DNA from: Warburgia ugandensis
Taxonomy: Eukaryota; Streptophyta; Magnoliopsida; Canellales; Canellaceae
NCBI GenBank assembly: GCA_035236585.1
Contig: CP141132.1
Location: forward strand, 24,573,445-24,637,444
Length of the DNA: 64,000 nucleotides
Direction of reading: 5' to 3'
Under the pieces are notes generated by a model. It saw nothing but the letters and a program-made list of their open reading frames with translations, searched no databases and had not been told where the DNA came from. Below, piece after piece: positions 26,621 to 41,700 of the stretch. Within the stretch, counting starts at the first letter, position 1, and each line of letters opens with the position of its first letter. The translations under genes and the position numbers were made by a program.

Positions 26621-28450
26621 GTCTTATTTTTATGGTGGAAAGGTCTTTTAAGAATTTGGCATATGATGGGATTTGTTTTATTGCATTAATATTGGTATGT
26701 TGATCTTGACTTGCTTGAAAATCTCTAGAATCTCATCATTAGAGGCAACCTTTGAAACTTGATGTAACCTTTGGGGGAATGGAGTACGGATAGGACATGG
26801 CTCAATAGGTGAGATGGGGTCCTTCTATTTAGAATTTTCTTTAACTTTAATCAGTCTTTCTACCTATTCAGTCTTTTATGGCTCATCATTCTTAGTTCTT
26901 TTACCACTCCTAAGAATGGTGACAGCCTTAGTCTATTCCATGGTACAGCTAGATAATTCATTAGATGTATTATTGCTAATCTCATGCACTCCCTTAGTAT
27001 TTGCTTGTGGTTGAGCTAGAAACTTTCCCTTTCTATATTTCGTATCCATTAACTCATCATATTTTTTATTTCATTGATAGACTAATTGGTTTATTTTAAT
27101 TGAAATTCTAATTGAGAAGTTTTTCTCTCTTGGTTTTAAATGAGTTGATGGATATTATCATCTATAGGGCTTTTGGGTGGGGATAAGTAAAGTCCAGAAG
27201 TAAGAGGTTAATGAGTTTGCTATGAGGGTAGGGCAAGAAGTCCTAGTATGGGCCAGGTTGTGAGACATTGGCAGTAGGTCCATTTCTCCAACTAAAATTA
27301 GGATGGTTTTTCTAGTTGGGATTATATGTCTCTGAGTATGGGGAGAAAGGTCTTTTATAAGTATTAAAACATTTCTGAGTAATCATGAAGTACCTCTTGA
27401 AATGCTAGAATGGTAAAACATTTCTGAGTAAGAGAGGTGGTACTTTCATAGATACTACATACTTGTTCATCCTTATTCAAGTTTTTCTTTCCCATTTCTA
27501 TGGCTTCTATTTTTCTACCTAGGGATGCTACTTCAGCATTAATTTCATCACGGTCAGACATGGCACACATGCCTCCCCTAGCATGGGTGGTAGTGGGTTT
27601 GGGCCTATCTGAATGTTCTACTCTTTTTGAGTCAACCCTGGACTGTACACTTTCAGCTAGCCATTCCAAATACTCTTCCGCCTCATCTAGTTATTAGTTT
27701 AAAAAGCTATCATTGCACATCATCTTTACGAACTAGCACATGTCAGAACTAAGTTCTTCATAAAAGAAGCTGATGATGGCAATGGTTCATAGGTGTGATG
27801 TGGGCATGTGAGTAATAAATCTTTGAACGTTTCCCAGCATTGGTAGAATAACTCTTTATCCTTTTAGGTAAAGTTTATTATTTGACGATGGAGTGTATCT
27901 ATTTTATGAGTAGGGAATTTTTTTTTAAGAATTTCCTAGTCATTTCATTCTAGTACTTATGGAACCTGCTATTAGAGCATTCAACCACATTTTAGCTTCT
28001 TTCTTTAAAGAGAAAGGAAAAAGTTTAAGCTTAATAGTATCTAGACCAATGTTTTGTGTTCGTTGGGTACTGTATAACTCATCAAACTCTTTAAGGTGCA
28101 AGCAAGGACTTTCACTAACTAACCCATGGAATTTGGAAAGTAATTGGATTACTTCTATTTTTAATTCTAGTACACCAATATTCTAAGGAATAATGACACA
28201 AGATGGGGTATTGGTGCATATAGGCTGAAGGTAGTCTTTTAGAGTTCTGTACAAACATTTTGATAACCATCATTATTATCCTCATGTTCACTCTATTGGT
28301 CCCACTCCATATTATTATTTCTTCTTCAATCTCTATTTGGTAGATGATTATTCCTCCTTGGTGGAGGTTGATATTCATCATCCATTAGAGGTGGTGTGTT
28401 CTCATCTATGATGAGTGGAAGGCCTTGACTACCGCGGGGTGAGTTACCCC
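26621..28450 (-). pseudogene. Family 2 gag (broken)
   Basis: Minus strand: KFHGLVSESPCLHLKEFDEL, IKLKLFPFSLKKEAKMWLNA, then KKFPTHKIDTLHRQI and WERFKDLLLTCPHH (28180-27780). These are the capsid-like retrotransposon gag core of Athila elements. An Asp-rich tail follows with DEINAEVASLGRKIEAIEMG and a degenerate zinc knuckle EQVCSIYESTTS..CFTILAFQ (27364-27669). The protein would package element RNA. Several stops and frameshifts. 26621-27280 holds only low-quality remnants. Confidence 0.75.
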
Positions 28451-29554
28451 TTGATCATTAATCAGTCATTGATGTGGACTAATCTAGTTGTCTGTCATTT
28501 TGGTCGTACTTAACTAACCTTCAGGTTTTGTCACACCTCCAAAAGTGCATACAATGAAAGCTTTTTTTCTCTATTTTTTTTATTTTTCTTGGAAAGTACC
28601 CTAAATTATGCAACCTAAATTTCTAGAATGATGCACAAATAAAGGGCACAATCAAATAATCCTTGAGGCTAACTAGCAAAAATATTTTGATTTCATCAAT
28701 TTATGTGGGTGAGATGCTTTTAGATTAGCCTAATGTAATGCTCCTCCTCTCTTTTAGATTTGACTACTGCTTGCTAGTTGGGTTTTGCTCTAAAGTGGTT
28801 AATACAATCTTCATGTCGAGTGGCATTTAAACCTCAATCAACATCAATGAAAGGCGTGAAAAAATTACTTCAAATTTAAGACACCCACTGTAACCACAGT
28901 GCTCAAAAGCCACTAGAGTAAGAATAAATTGTGTCCTTTTAAGAGGGTCTTACGAGCATGTGATGGACTCTATTGGTCTCTTCTAATTAATTTTAAATTA
29001 ATTAGAAAGGTTGGGTCGTGCGATTGTGGTGATTATTCTAAGTATGCCAAGAGGTCATGATTAAATATACACTTGATCTTATGGGGAAGGGTGTCCATAC
29101 TAATTAATTTTCACACTCCATGGTAGTTCAATCAACATATAAATAACCTTAAAGTAGTAAAAGAGCTCTAAAAATGCAATTAAAAATAACAAACTAATGC
29201 AAACCCTAAAAGAGCAACAATTATCAAATATGCTATCTATATGCAATTTCACTACCAAATAATGCAAATTTATTCTAAATGCAACTAAAACTAAGAAAAT
29301 AAAAAGAGAATGAGGGAAACAATGGGGTTTTTAATGAAGATTAAGTGTGGGCCACCTTAACCTATACTTGCCAAATTTAGAAAATAGAGTGACTATGCAC
29401 TAAAAAAAGTTTAAAAATGCACTTAGAAAATGCCTAGAATGTTAAAATAATGCAATTCCTAAAAATATTATTTTTTGAATCTTTTTATTTTTGAATTTTT
29501 ATTAAAATTTGTGCAAACTCCATTGTGGGTCCCCGACAATGATATAAAAAAAAT
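28451..29554 (-). other. Family 2 leader and primer site
   Basis: Non-coding leader on the minus strand. The primer site at 29528-29546 reads ..CATTGTCGGGGACCC, a decayed tRNA-Asp-type match next to the LTR. The segment at about 28750-28930 is shared with the family 1 leader. No gene is seen. Confidence 0.65.
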
Positions 29555-31712
29555 TGTTGATTGTTTACCGCAAATGCATGAACTATTGTAGTATAGTTGA
29601 TGCAAGTATGGCTTGTTCCCATAGGGACTCGACTTAAAACGATGGAGTTTAAATAAAATTTAATTATCTAAAAATAAAAATACATAAATTAAATAATAAA
29701 GAACTCAAAATTCAGATCTATTGCATTAATCAAAAGTACATAATTTTTTAACTAAAAAGACAAAATTAAAGAAAATAATAACTAAAATCTACTTTGGTAG
29801 CTTCATTGTAGCCAATTTCTTCAAATCTATTATCTTTCAAGTCAATCAACCTTCACCAATGTCTCACTAATACTTCTAATTAGCAATCCAATGGCTAGGT
29901 TAAACTGATTCCCCAAAATTTTGATGATCTAAAATAAGGAATGATTTTGGGTTTTGAATGGTTGAGATCAAATTTTTAGTTTTCAAATTAAAGTAAGGAA
30001 TGATGGATAAGCTAAGAGATGTCCTATGAACAATATCTAAAGATTAATTGAAAATTTGATGAGAAACAGATCAGGAAATAGAGAGATCATATTTGTTAAA
30101 GCTAAGCCATTGATTACTTTAAGATTAAATCAAACCGAGTTAGAATAACTGATTCTTGTATTAATTTGCGAATAAAGTAGAACTTGGATAGCAGAATAGG
30201 GATAAGAATAAGACAAAACCACAAACACAAAGAGAATTAAATAAGAGACACAACTGGAATTAAGGATTAAGTTCCATGAGTAAAATTGGAATTTTTGTTT
30301 AAATTCTAGTTTTACCCGAAAACAGGAGAAACCCGACCGAGGAAGATGATGAAGTACGGGAGATTAGGAATAAGGGAAGGACGGGACTTTGGAGAAACAA
30401 CCAACTTGGATTTTCTCCTATAATGAAGGGAGAAGGTGATGTGTAGTTGTTGACTGAGAATGATTGAGAGAGAGAGAGCAATGCGAGCTTGAACTGGTGA
30501 TAGAGGGAGCTGAAGACAAGGGAGAACAAAGAATGAGAGGAATAAGCAAAGAAAAATATGAAGGGTGTGGGAAAAGAGGGAGAGTGCGGTGCATGACAAG
30601 GTGAAAAAGAGAAGGAAAGAGAGAGAAGAGATGAGACGAGACAAGATGAGAGTAAGAGAATGAGGTAGACTCAGTGAAAGCTAAGATAGAGCAGTTTAAA
30701 GAGATATAAGAAAAGATGAAGACATTGGTGCTATCGGGGGTCCTTATGGCTACCTCCCTCAGGTTCTCCTTCTTTCTATTATTGCCACTAGCATCCTATG
30801 ATGATGAGAAGAAGGTGACAAGAGTGGTGAGATGGTGATTCTCCTTCTGATGTTGTCCCTTCCTCCAATTTTCCTTCGGGTATGGGTGAGTTAGAGTAGA
30901 GGTGTGTGCCGGTTGAAGAGAGATCCGAGAATGATTCTCTTCTTCTTTAGTGAAGAGGAAAGAAGAAGAGATTGGAGAAGGGCATGGAAATTTTGGTTTC
31001 TAGCTGGAAATCGAGAGAAGAAAAAGATCATGGAAAGAGAGAGAATCTACGAAGAGAGGGAGAGATGCCGGTGTGAAAGAGAAGAGGAGGGGGGAATGAG
31101 AGAGAGAGCGTTGACAAAAAAAAAATAATAATAACAAGAAAGTAGAAGAGGGGTGCAGTTCTCTCTCCTTGTTGCTCCTTTTATAACTCATCTTTCTTCT
31201 AATTGTCTTTTCCCCCACTTTCCTTCAAGCTCTCTTCTACATTTGAGCATTCTCCACCTTAAAACTCACTAACTCCCTTTTCTATTGTCAAAGATATCCT
31301 TCTTTTTATGCTAGGCAATGCCTTCCTCTTCGAGTGTCTTATTTTCATGGGTTTCTTATTCTTTCTTATTTTTTAAATAGAAATTATTCCTACTTGATTG
31401 TGAGTGATCTGGTTCATTGATTTGATCCCAACCATTCGATGCTCTTTAGGATGATCTAGCACTATTAATTTTGATCTAAGCTTATTTTGGTTGATCTGCA
31501 AAACATAAGACTAAATTAGAATAATCTAAATTATACATTACATACCTAATTATCTCTAATGATCATCTAACCATTAAATTTGACAAATCAATGGTTGAAT
31601 GGTCAATTGAAGCTAAAATTCATATTTTATCTAAAAATTGCAAAATTGATCAGTTAGATGATCTAATTAAATGTTAAAATGGGGGTATTTTATCCAAATT
31701 AAGCACTTAATA
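29555..31712 (-). repeat. Family 2 LTR (right copy, 5' LTR)
   Basis: Aligns with 15146-17481. It starts TGTTGATTGTTTACCG in plus reading, and homology ends near CACTTAATAG at 31712, where family 1 leader sequence begins without the expected TG..CA end. The short GA runs here are the unexpanded state of the microsatellites in the left LTR. Open frames in it (30299-30644, 30904-31218) are low-complexity. Confidence 0.8.
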
Positions 31713-32039
31713 GTTAGGTTTACTATCACTACAGTAGCTTTTGAGCATCGTGGTTATAGTGGCATCTAAAAATCCAAGTGATTTTTTCACGCCTTCAGTT
31801 GACATTTTTTGAGGTCTAAACTCCTTACATTAGGATTGTATTAACCACTTTAGAGCTGAACCTAACTGGTAAGCAATAGTCTAGCTTGGGGGAAAGGAGG
31901 AGCTGTCTAGATTTAGGTCTAAATTATACCACCCTACACATTATCAAAGAACATCTAATGAGCTCCTTAATAAGTTATTAGGATTGGTTGTACATCCTTT
32001 AAATTTGGGACTAGCTTTTAGGTTGCATCATACACTTAA

Positions 32040-32620
32040 GGTTTCCATTAATTTCACATAAAAAAAGAAAAGAGAATACTCATTCTTTGTATATAACAAT
32101 TAGTTTCATTGTGTATAAAATTAAGTATAATGTCCAATCAAGAAAGGGAGGGTCTAAAACCATTATGCTACTATTTCACTCGTAAGCCATTACCTTAAGA
32201 GAATATGTATTAGACATAATGTTACAATAAGGTTTCCATTAATTTCACATAAAAAAAAAAAGAAAGAAAAGAGAATACTCATTCTTTGTATATAACAATT
32301 AGTTTCATTCTATATAAAATTGAGTACAATAGCCAATCAAGAAAGGGAGGGTCTAAAACCATTATACTACTATGTCACTCCTAAGCCATTACCTTAAGAG
32401 AATATGTATTAGACATAATGTTATAGTATGGTTTCCATTAATTTCACATAAAAAAAGAAAAGAGAATACTCATTCTTTGTATATAATAATTAGTTTCATT
32501 GTATATAAAATTGAGTACAATGGTCAATCAAGAAAGGGAGGGTCTAAAACCATTATGCTGCTATTTCACTCCTAAGTCATTACCTCAAGAGAATATGTAT
32601 TAGACATAATGTTACAGTAA
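32040..32620 (+). repeat. Three tandem 191-199 bp units at the family 1 leader/ORF start
   Basis: Units start GGTTTCCATTAATTTCAC at 32040, 32231 and 32430 and are 191, 199 and 191 bp long, with high mutual identity. The second has extra A's in its poly-A/G run. Each covers the end of the leader and the first codons of the ORF (LYIKLSTMVNQE, CCYFTPKS). The minus copy at about 10990-11200 has one unit only, so this is a local triplication. A 67-residue open frame at 32372-32575 crosses units two and three in another reading and is not considered real. Confidence 0.9.
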
Positions 32621-32880
32621 AGCACAAGTATCCCTTTCCTTGAATTGATGACCTCTTTAATCAATTATAGTCTACAACTATTTTCTCTAAGATTGATTTG
32701 AGGTCAGGATATTATTAATTAAGGATTAGAGAAGAAGATATTTCTAACACGACATTTAGGATTCCTTATGGTTACTGTGAATTGTTAGTTGTGCCGTTTG
32801 GACTATAAAATGCATCAACTATATTTATGGACCTTATGAATCGAGTCTCTAGATCATATTTGGATAAATTTATTAGAAAG
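32621..32880 (+). pseudogene. Chromovirus reverse transcriptase, middle fragment
   Basis: Plus-strand frame with four stops: KHKYPFP.IDDLFNQL, then IFSKIDLRSGYY.LRIREED, FRIPYGYCELLVVPFGL and FMDLMNRVSRSYLDKFI. This is the chromovirus RT core between the first catalytic Asp region and the YxDD box. The YxDD box itself (expected right after YLDKFI) is missing because the sequence turns into an LTR in the opposite orientation at about 32880. Confidence 0.85.
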
Positions 32881-34872
<1,992 letters not shown>

Positions 34873-34887
34873 TTCTCCCCTAAAAAA
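34873..34887 (-). other. Polypurine tract of the chromovirus
   Basis: The minus strand reads TTTTTTAGGGGAGAA immediately before the LTR start TGTAATAATTC. Position and composition are those of the plus-strand primer site (PPT). Confidence 0.75.
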
Positions 34888-35951
34888 TTTTCATCCTCAA
34901 AATTTTCTTTTACATTACTACTCAAGTAACCCTAGGTGCATTCTCTTCATTTCATCCTTAATTTCTTGGTAGCCTCCTCAACAGAATAATGTGTTGCCAA
35001 AGGACTTTGACCAATGAAATAGTTTTTGTACTTAACATATGCTCCTTTGGATCCAAAATCTAGACATCTTTTTCTTTAAAAGTCAAATCCGGTTGTAGCT
35101 TTGCTGGTACATGTGTAAGTATGTAAGAAGGGTCATGCACATACTTGCACAACATCAAAACATGAAATATGTCATTAAGATTTATAAGTTGCTATGGCAA
35201 TTCTAGTCTATATGCTACAAGTCCAATTTTCTCCAAAATTTTAGAAGGACTAATAAATCAAGGGCTTAATTTTCCTTTAGCACCAAACATCATAATTCCT
35301 TTCATAAGAGAGACCTTCATTAACATGTGATTTCTACTGTCAAATTCTAAATGTCTCCTCCTTCAGTCTGCATAACTCTTTTGTCAACTTTGAGCATCTA
35401 AAAGTCATTTTCGAATAACTTTCACTTTCTTTACACATTCCTCCACCAATTCATATTTCATTAATTGCCTTTCTCCACCCACATTCCAACAAGTTGGTAA
35501 ATGACACTACCTTCCATATAGTGCTTCTTAAAGTGTCATACCAATGCTAGCATGAAAATTATTCTTGTACGCAAACTCAATGAGGGGAAGGTTGTCATCC
35601 CAATTTCTTTTCCATTCAATTGCATAGGCTCGTAACATATCTTCTAATATCTAAGTAGTTCTTTTTTATTGTCTATTTGTTTAAGGGAGAAATGTTGCAC
35701 TCAAACTCAAGGAAGATCCTAATCCTTCCTACACACTCCAAAACTTGGAGGTAAACCTGCTATCTCTGTCTAAAATAATGGTCATAGGTGTGCCATGTAA
35801 GGTTACAATCTCCTTGATATATAACTTTGCCAATCTATCTAAAGATTGCTTCTTTTGAATAGGGAGAAAATGAGCTAACTTTTTCAGTCAATTTATAATC
35901 ACCCAAATCTTACCCTGTCCATTCGACGTCCTTGGTAGGCCACTAATGAAG
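34888..35951 (-). pseudogene. Chromovirus integrase, core and C-terminal part
   Basis: Minus strand in order: [35 protein letters not shown] with [12 protein letters not shown], then LRAYAIEWKRNWDDNLPLIE, FAYKNNFHASIGM, EALYGR, KVSLMKGIMMFGAKGKLSP and LCKYVHDPSYIL. The last motif is the Del/Tekay integrase tail. The first catalytic Asp seems replaced by Asn (VIIN where VIVD is usual) and several stops are present. It is followed by the PPT and 3' LTR. Confidence 0.85.
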
Positions 35952-38633
35952 TGTAATACCCGAGCAATTTATGCCATTTTCAACAAAAATCGAACATTCT
36001 ATGGGAAAAGAAATGTGTTGAATGTTTTAGCTTATTTAAAATAGTAAATGAAGGAAATTGTGAGGAAACTTGGTACCATTAGATTCTACTCGAAAAATGG
36101 AATCCAACACCTCAAAGAACGCCAAAAACGAAGTTCGTATAAAGAAGTTACAGCCGTTTAAAGATCAGGAGCAGTTCTGTAATTTAAACAGAAAATGAAA
36201 AAGAATGAAAAACGTAGGGGGCCATTTTGATAACGGCACCCCCTGTCGTCTTCCACCTCCAGATTTCTCCAGAAACCCTCCTCTCACTATTTTTCTAGAA
36301 AACACAGGGGAAATGGCAGCACCGCCATTGAGGGGCACCGCCTTCTTCCCTCTATAAATACCCTATCTCCCCCTCTCCAAAAACACAATTTTCTGGCGAT
36401 TTTGGGACTGGGGTTTCCGGAAAAAACCAGAAACCTGTCTCAACCCAATATTCATGCCTTTTTTGGCAATGGCCAGGCCCAAGTCAGGTCGGCCATTCTC
36501 CCCATTCCCCTCTCTTCTCTTTTTCCAGTCTTGGCAATGGGGTTGTTACCATCATCGAGTTTTTCAGCGATAGAGGGTTTCAGAACTAGAACGAGGGTTC
36601 TATCACTGGCAATAGGCACTCCAAGGCTACCCGTAAGCCGGCTTTCCCTCTCTCTTTGGTTCTTCCACCTTTCAGGCTAGAACCGTGCTGGATCTAGCAT
36701 TTCCATATGGTTTTCCAGCAGGTCTTCCTGGCCAAAAAATGTCCCAAGCTGGTTTCATCCAGCTCTGCACAAACAAAGGCATCCCAGAGATGCCATGCTT
36801 CACCAACGCCTGGGACTCGGTTCTAGGCATACGACAGTGCGTACACTGTCCCTGGTGCGGCCTTCGGATGCGTGCGCGGCGTGGGGCACGAGCCCTGGCT
36901 CAACCAGGGTGCACAGGGTGCCCTGGGAGCTAAGATGCGCCATGCTACACCAAAGGTGCGTCCATGCGATGCCATCCAGGATGCACGGCATAGTGCGTCA
37001 CTTGAGCATGCATGTGAGCATGCAAAACGCGGTCCCTAGCACGGCCTTTGGGCGCACACGCACGTGAGGTGGTCGTGGTTCAACCAGGATGCACGGGTGT
37101 CTTGGGAACTGGGACACGCGGACCTAATGAGACTTTAAAGTTAGGATCAGAGGACAATTTACAAAGTTTAACTATTGAATAGTAGATCCATATCATAGGA
37201 TCTAGCCTGACAATGAATTAGGCAAGGACCATGGACCCTAAAAAGCAGATCTAATAATCTAATAGATTGAAATTGATAAGGACTCCATGTATCCATTCAT
37301 ACCCAGGAGTTTATAAATGAGACCCAGGGACGGGTTGAGTTATGAAGGACGCGACTCTAGGAGACTTTGAGGTAGGTGCTCTATCACTACTAGACTTTTA
37401 AAAAGAACCATGATTGTTTTGAAACTGCATGTTTTAAGTATAAGTTATATGACTTGTTTAATCTTATAAACGAATTCAGCATGCATATGACAAATACATT
37501 ATGCATAGACATGTTTTGCAAACAATTGCATATATTGCATGATTTGTGAGCATTGAGTTCTTGAAAGATTGCATGTCCTTGAGGTTTACCAAAAGACGCT
37601 GGAGTGCCCAAAAGACGCTGGGTAGGCAGTTGTGAGGGACCCAAAGAGGACAGGTTTTGAAAAAGAGGTTTTCGCTTGTTTAATCTTATATGATTTGGGC
37701 TAATAAGCTCATGGGCGCTATGCCGAGAGGTCTGGGTTGGCCTCCAGCCTTTACCACTATTAGGTGGAATGGGTACCACGCCCAAAAGGGGCAATGTCCC
37801 TACGTCGACTACATGTGGTACAGGGGGCTACCACTGGTGTCATATGCCCCGTGGAGGCTATGATGGTGTGTCCCTAGGTACCCGGGGACCACACGATGGC
37901 GTGGTCGTGGGCATAGTTGGGCCCTATGGTTTGAGGATTTACTTGCATTGCATATGGCATGACATGAGGTTGGTCGACCATACCATATATCCATGAGTTG
38001 GATTCAATTGAGCATCTTATGCATATCATTATGTTTATGATATATATATATATATATATACGTTCGACTTGGATTATGCTATTCTTTAAGTCGTCAGTAT
38101 TCCAATTCGACAGCGGTTTTTAATATCGATATTGAACATGAGTATTCAAACATGCACATGTTTTGAAAGAGCATATGATTTTAAACATAGCATGCATCGC
38201 AAAACTAGTAGTGATAGACTCCTACTGAGTATAGTATATACTCACCCTATCCTTAACATTTTTCAGGATAGTTCCATCCACGAGTAGAGGACGCCTATGT
38301 TAGTGCTACGAACAAGTAAATCAAAAGGAGACAATTATACATGTAAGTAAACACTCTACCCTTTGAACAGGTAGTTGTATTTACTTATAGTTGGGCTGTG
38401 AGCTGTGACTGGATAGACCTGGGAAAAACACTTATGATTTCTAAAGTTTTTCAAAAACTACTTTGGTTATTGTGAAAGCAAATGACACTCGGGGTTTTAA
38501 AAATGAGTTTAAAACTAAAGTTTTTCCGCTTTATTGCATGGTTTTCATAAAATGGTTTTCAAATAGGGATGCATCCCGCCTTAGGAATTAGATATTGCAT
38601 TTAAAAATGCATGAGAAAACCCGGGTCGTCACA
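35952..38633 (+). mobile_element. Solo LTR C, Tekay-like family
   Basis: Starts TGTAATACCCGAG and ends CCGGGTCGTCACA, with the perfect TSD TGAAG (35947-35951 and 38634-38638). A TATA box CTATAAATACCC lies at about 36352-36363. The 3' half is close to copies B and D, while the 36400-37350 part (with AGCATGCATGTGAGCATGC) differs, so it may be a subfamily. It lies in the integrase gene of the chromovirus, in the opposite direction. An (AT)n run is at 38038-38060. Confidence 0.95.
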
Positions 38634-38638
38634 TGAAG

Positions 38639-38756
38639 TCTATGGTGATGTGGTCCCATTTCCACTGAGGGAGATTAAGAGACTTTAACATTGCTATTAA
38701 TCTTTGACATTCAACCTTTACCTGTTGGTAGGTTAAACACCTCGCCACACATTCTC
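38639..38756 (-). pseudogene. Chromovirus integrase, zinc-finger end
   Basis: A 118-bp remnant between two solo LTRs. The minus strand reads CVARCLTYQQVKVECQRL and NLPQWKWDHITIDF, matching the end of the HHCC finger and the linker to the catalytic core of chromovirus integrase. It joins 35951 once solo LTR C and one TSD are removed. Confidence 0.8.
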
Positions 38757-41700
38757 TATCATAACCCCAATTTTTGTAAATTGATTGAGAAAATCCATTT
38801 AGTTTGAATTTTCAGAAATTCTGGGTTGGAATATTAGGTTATTGGCAATTCTCTTTTTATAGAAATTATGAATGTACTCAAAAAGCTTATCGAAATGACA
38901 CTAAGTTCGTTCAATTCTGAGTTAAAATAAAAAAATCTCCAATTTTCTTCTTTTTTATAAATAAAAGGATAAAATGGTAATTTTACTCATAACTGAGACC
39001 TAAGACATCAAAATTTGGAATGTACTCAAAAAATTGATTGAAACGACACTAAGTATGCTCTATTCCGAGTTCATAGGTTTTTCTCCATTTTTAGAATTAA
39101 AAAGGCAAAATGGTCTTTTCACAACTATGTGGGGCCTGCAAGGTGGGCCAATGGTCTGGAAGACCACCATCATGAGTTAAACCACTAGCAATTGCTAGTT
39201 GAGAAGGAGGTGGTACTGGGAATCCAATGACAATTTAATAATTAAAATAATTAAAACATGATAATTACATGCAATTAGGAAAAATTCAAAAACACCTATA
39301 AATACCTCATAAAAATTCCCAAATTTTTTCTTAAAAATCCATCTCGAGGTGCCCTAGACTCCCTTAGAATTGCAACTCTAGAATCCTTCCCCATCTCCTC
39401 CAATCCTCTCTTCTTTCTCCTCTTATTTTTTTTTCTCTATACGAGTGTTTGCAGACACACCCAACACTCCAGGCTCATTGGAGACGTCAAGTGCGTCAAT
39501 TGACATGTCGTCCCTAGCGAACCAGGGTTTTTACCTAGGAAACCCAAACTCAATTAGTCATCCACTTCTAGCCATTATTTTTCAATCTTCAACGTTGGAT
39601 CTGGTCGGACAGGGCTGATCTACAAAAGCCCTAAGTTTCCATGCTGATCCACCTCCTGGATCACCGGGAAACTCAAAATGAAGACAAACACAGTACTAGG
39701 TATCGTCTCTGGTGGAATTTTCAACTTATTCTAGCCAATCTGGCTTGCATCGTTAAATATCTTCAGAATGGGGTGGTATGTGTTTCCCCCATGGTCCCCC
39801 ACCTTCTCCAGCAATGACAATGGTGATTTTCTTGACTATATGAATTTTCTAGCATTAAGGTTTTCTTTCACAGATAAATCTCTTCTCCAATGAAATTACT
39901 TCACTAGACCGGCACAAGTAGGTCACCCACTTCATTCTCCTTTCATTCCAGCATGTCATTCTAGGTTTTTGGCCATCTCTGATCCCCCGTCACTGTTGAT
40001 CCATCGAAAATGATGGATCTAGCATAGAGGGTTTAGATCTCATCCTTGGATGGCTCATATCCAACTTTTGAGCCATTGGATTAGTATCTGGGACCTAACA
40101 AACCCAGGGGATGAAATCCTGGGCATAGATCTTGTAAGATGAAGGAGATCAGGAGATGAGCAATTAGACGGTCTAGATCTGGACCGTCTCACCTATCACC
40201 GACCACCCATCCCTCGTAACTGGCAATCCCAGGTAACAAGCACGGGGCGCTACTTCTCCTCACACTCGGTATGCCTAGATTAGATCTGAGACGTCCAATA
40301 TTTGTACTAAAATCTTGTTTCTTCAATTAAGAGCTCAATTTAGCTCCAATTTTAGATCTAAAAGTTGTTATAGATTCCTTGTTACTTGTATAAGGTACTG
40401 AACTTAGAAAATTTATGTTTTGATGCATGTAAAAATCTGTTAATAAAGAAAAGTATTACTAATTCCTATGATCAGTGAAATTTGGAATGATCAGACTTTA
40501 TAATTCTAATCCACTAATGATCTTGTGATTTAAGAACATGGAATCAATGGTTAGAAGTGACTGATCTATGTCTAATTAAGAGATATAGCCTTAAAAGAAG
40601 AAAAATCATAAAAATGAGCATGTATCTTCATTATCTGATTAATCAAGCATGATCAGACCTTTTAAAATAGTTTATATGATGATATAAATGCATAATTACA
40701 ATAATAAAATGGTTGGATGTAATTTATTTTCCAGATCATAAGATCTTAACCCCTAAAAGTAGTAAAATCCATAAAAGTTAATGGTAATCTCCTTGATCAG
40801 TTTGATCAAGGATGATTGGATAGTGTGGATGTATTTGGATGATGATATAAAGTTAAGATCATATGGATTGATGAGCTTGATAATGATAATTTGGGATAGA
40901 TTAAGATTTATGCCCTTAAATTGGATAAAATGGCTTAAGATCTTCTTTATCAGTTGGATCAAGAAGGATCAAATCATTTGATGAGATGATGCATCAATGA
41001 TTTAGTGATATAATCACATTAAGAAAATGTATTAGATATAAAGGAAAATGAAAGATCAAGTTCTAAACCCTAAATGGGATGAAAAATGAATAGAAATCAA
41101 ATATGACCGTTGAATCATAATGAACAGTTATGTCATGTTAAATTTTCATTTGAATTATTGATATTGTAAATGTCTTTTATTTCTTAGTAGATTTAATTGT
41201 TAGATTTACTTATTTTTTATTTTTTTATGCTTTAATACTTATGTTATGTAAATTACATTGAAAATGTAATTAAATGAAAAATAGAGTTGAAGGACATTTA
41301 CATGGAATGAATGACATGAACTTAATGATAGTAAGGGCTATATTAGTAGGGCAATATAAGGATTATCAAATCCTTGGCCCAAATTAGGAGAATAATAAAC
41401 CCTATTAATGACATTTTAAATATTCATGGATTTAATTAAAATCAATTAGAAATAGTACTTAGGGTTAAAATGCTCATAGAAACCTTATGAAAGGTTGAGC
41501 TAAGGTCACTCTAGTGAGTGTTGAACATGATGGTTAAGGGGCTTCTCTAATGGAGCCTTGCTCTTCCCCTACCATCTATTGACGTTTGTGACATCTAAAT
41601 GCCTCCTTACACAAGGATTAAAGTAACTACTTTGTGTTCAACCATTCAACTAGTAAGCCTTAGCCAATTGAAAATAAAAGGAGTTGTTTAGACTTAGGAT

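Larger units (their letters stand above)
15146..31712 (-). mobile_element. Family 2: Athila-like Ty3/gypsy retrotransposon
   Basis: LTRs at 15146-17481 and 29555-31712 bracket, in minus-strand order, leader with primer site, gag, protease, RT, RNase H and integrase, which is the Ty3/gypsy order. Sequence style (PR motif LLDLGSSMNLLPYSVY, RT FMDDF, integrase tail PYRIVYGKASHLP) is that of the Athila/Tat lineage. All ORFs are broken. A 3.9 kb solo LTR is nested in RNase H. Without it the element is about 12.6 kb. The outer end of the 5' LTR (31712) is damaged, so no TSD can be shown. Confidence 0.85.

Noticed and set aside
32040-32620. CRISPR-like or satellite array
   Set aside because: Only three units of about 190 bp without spacers, made of retrotransposon leader and ORF sequence. 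The same holds for the minisatellites at 49396 and 57958.
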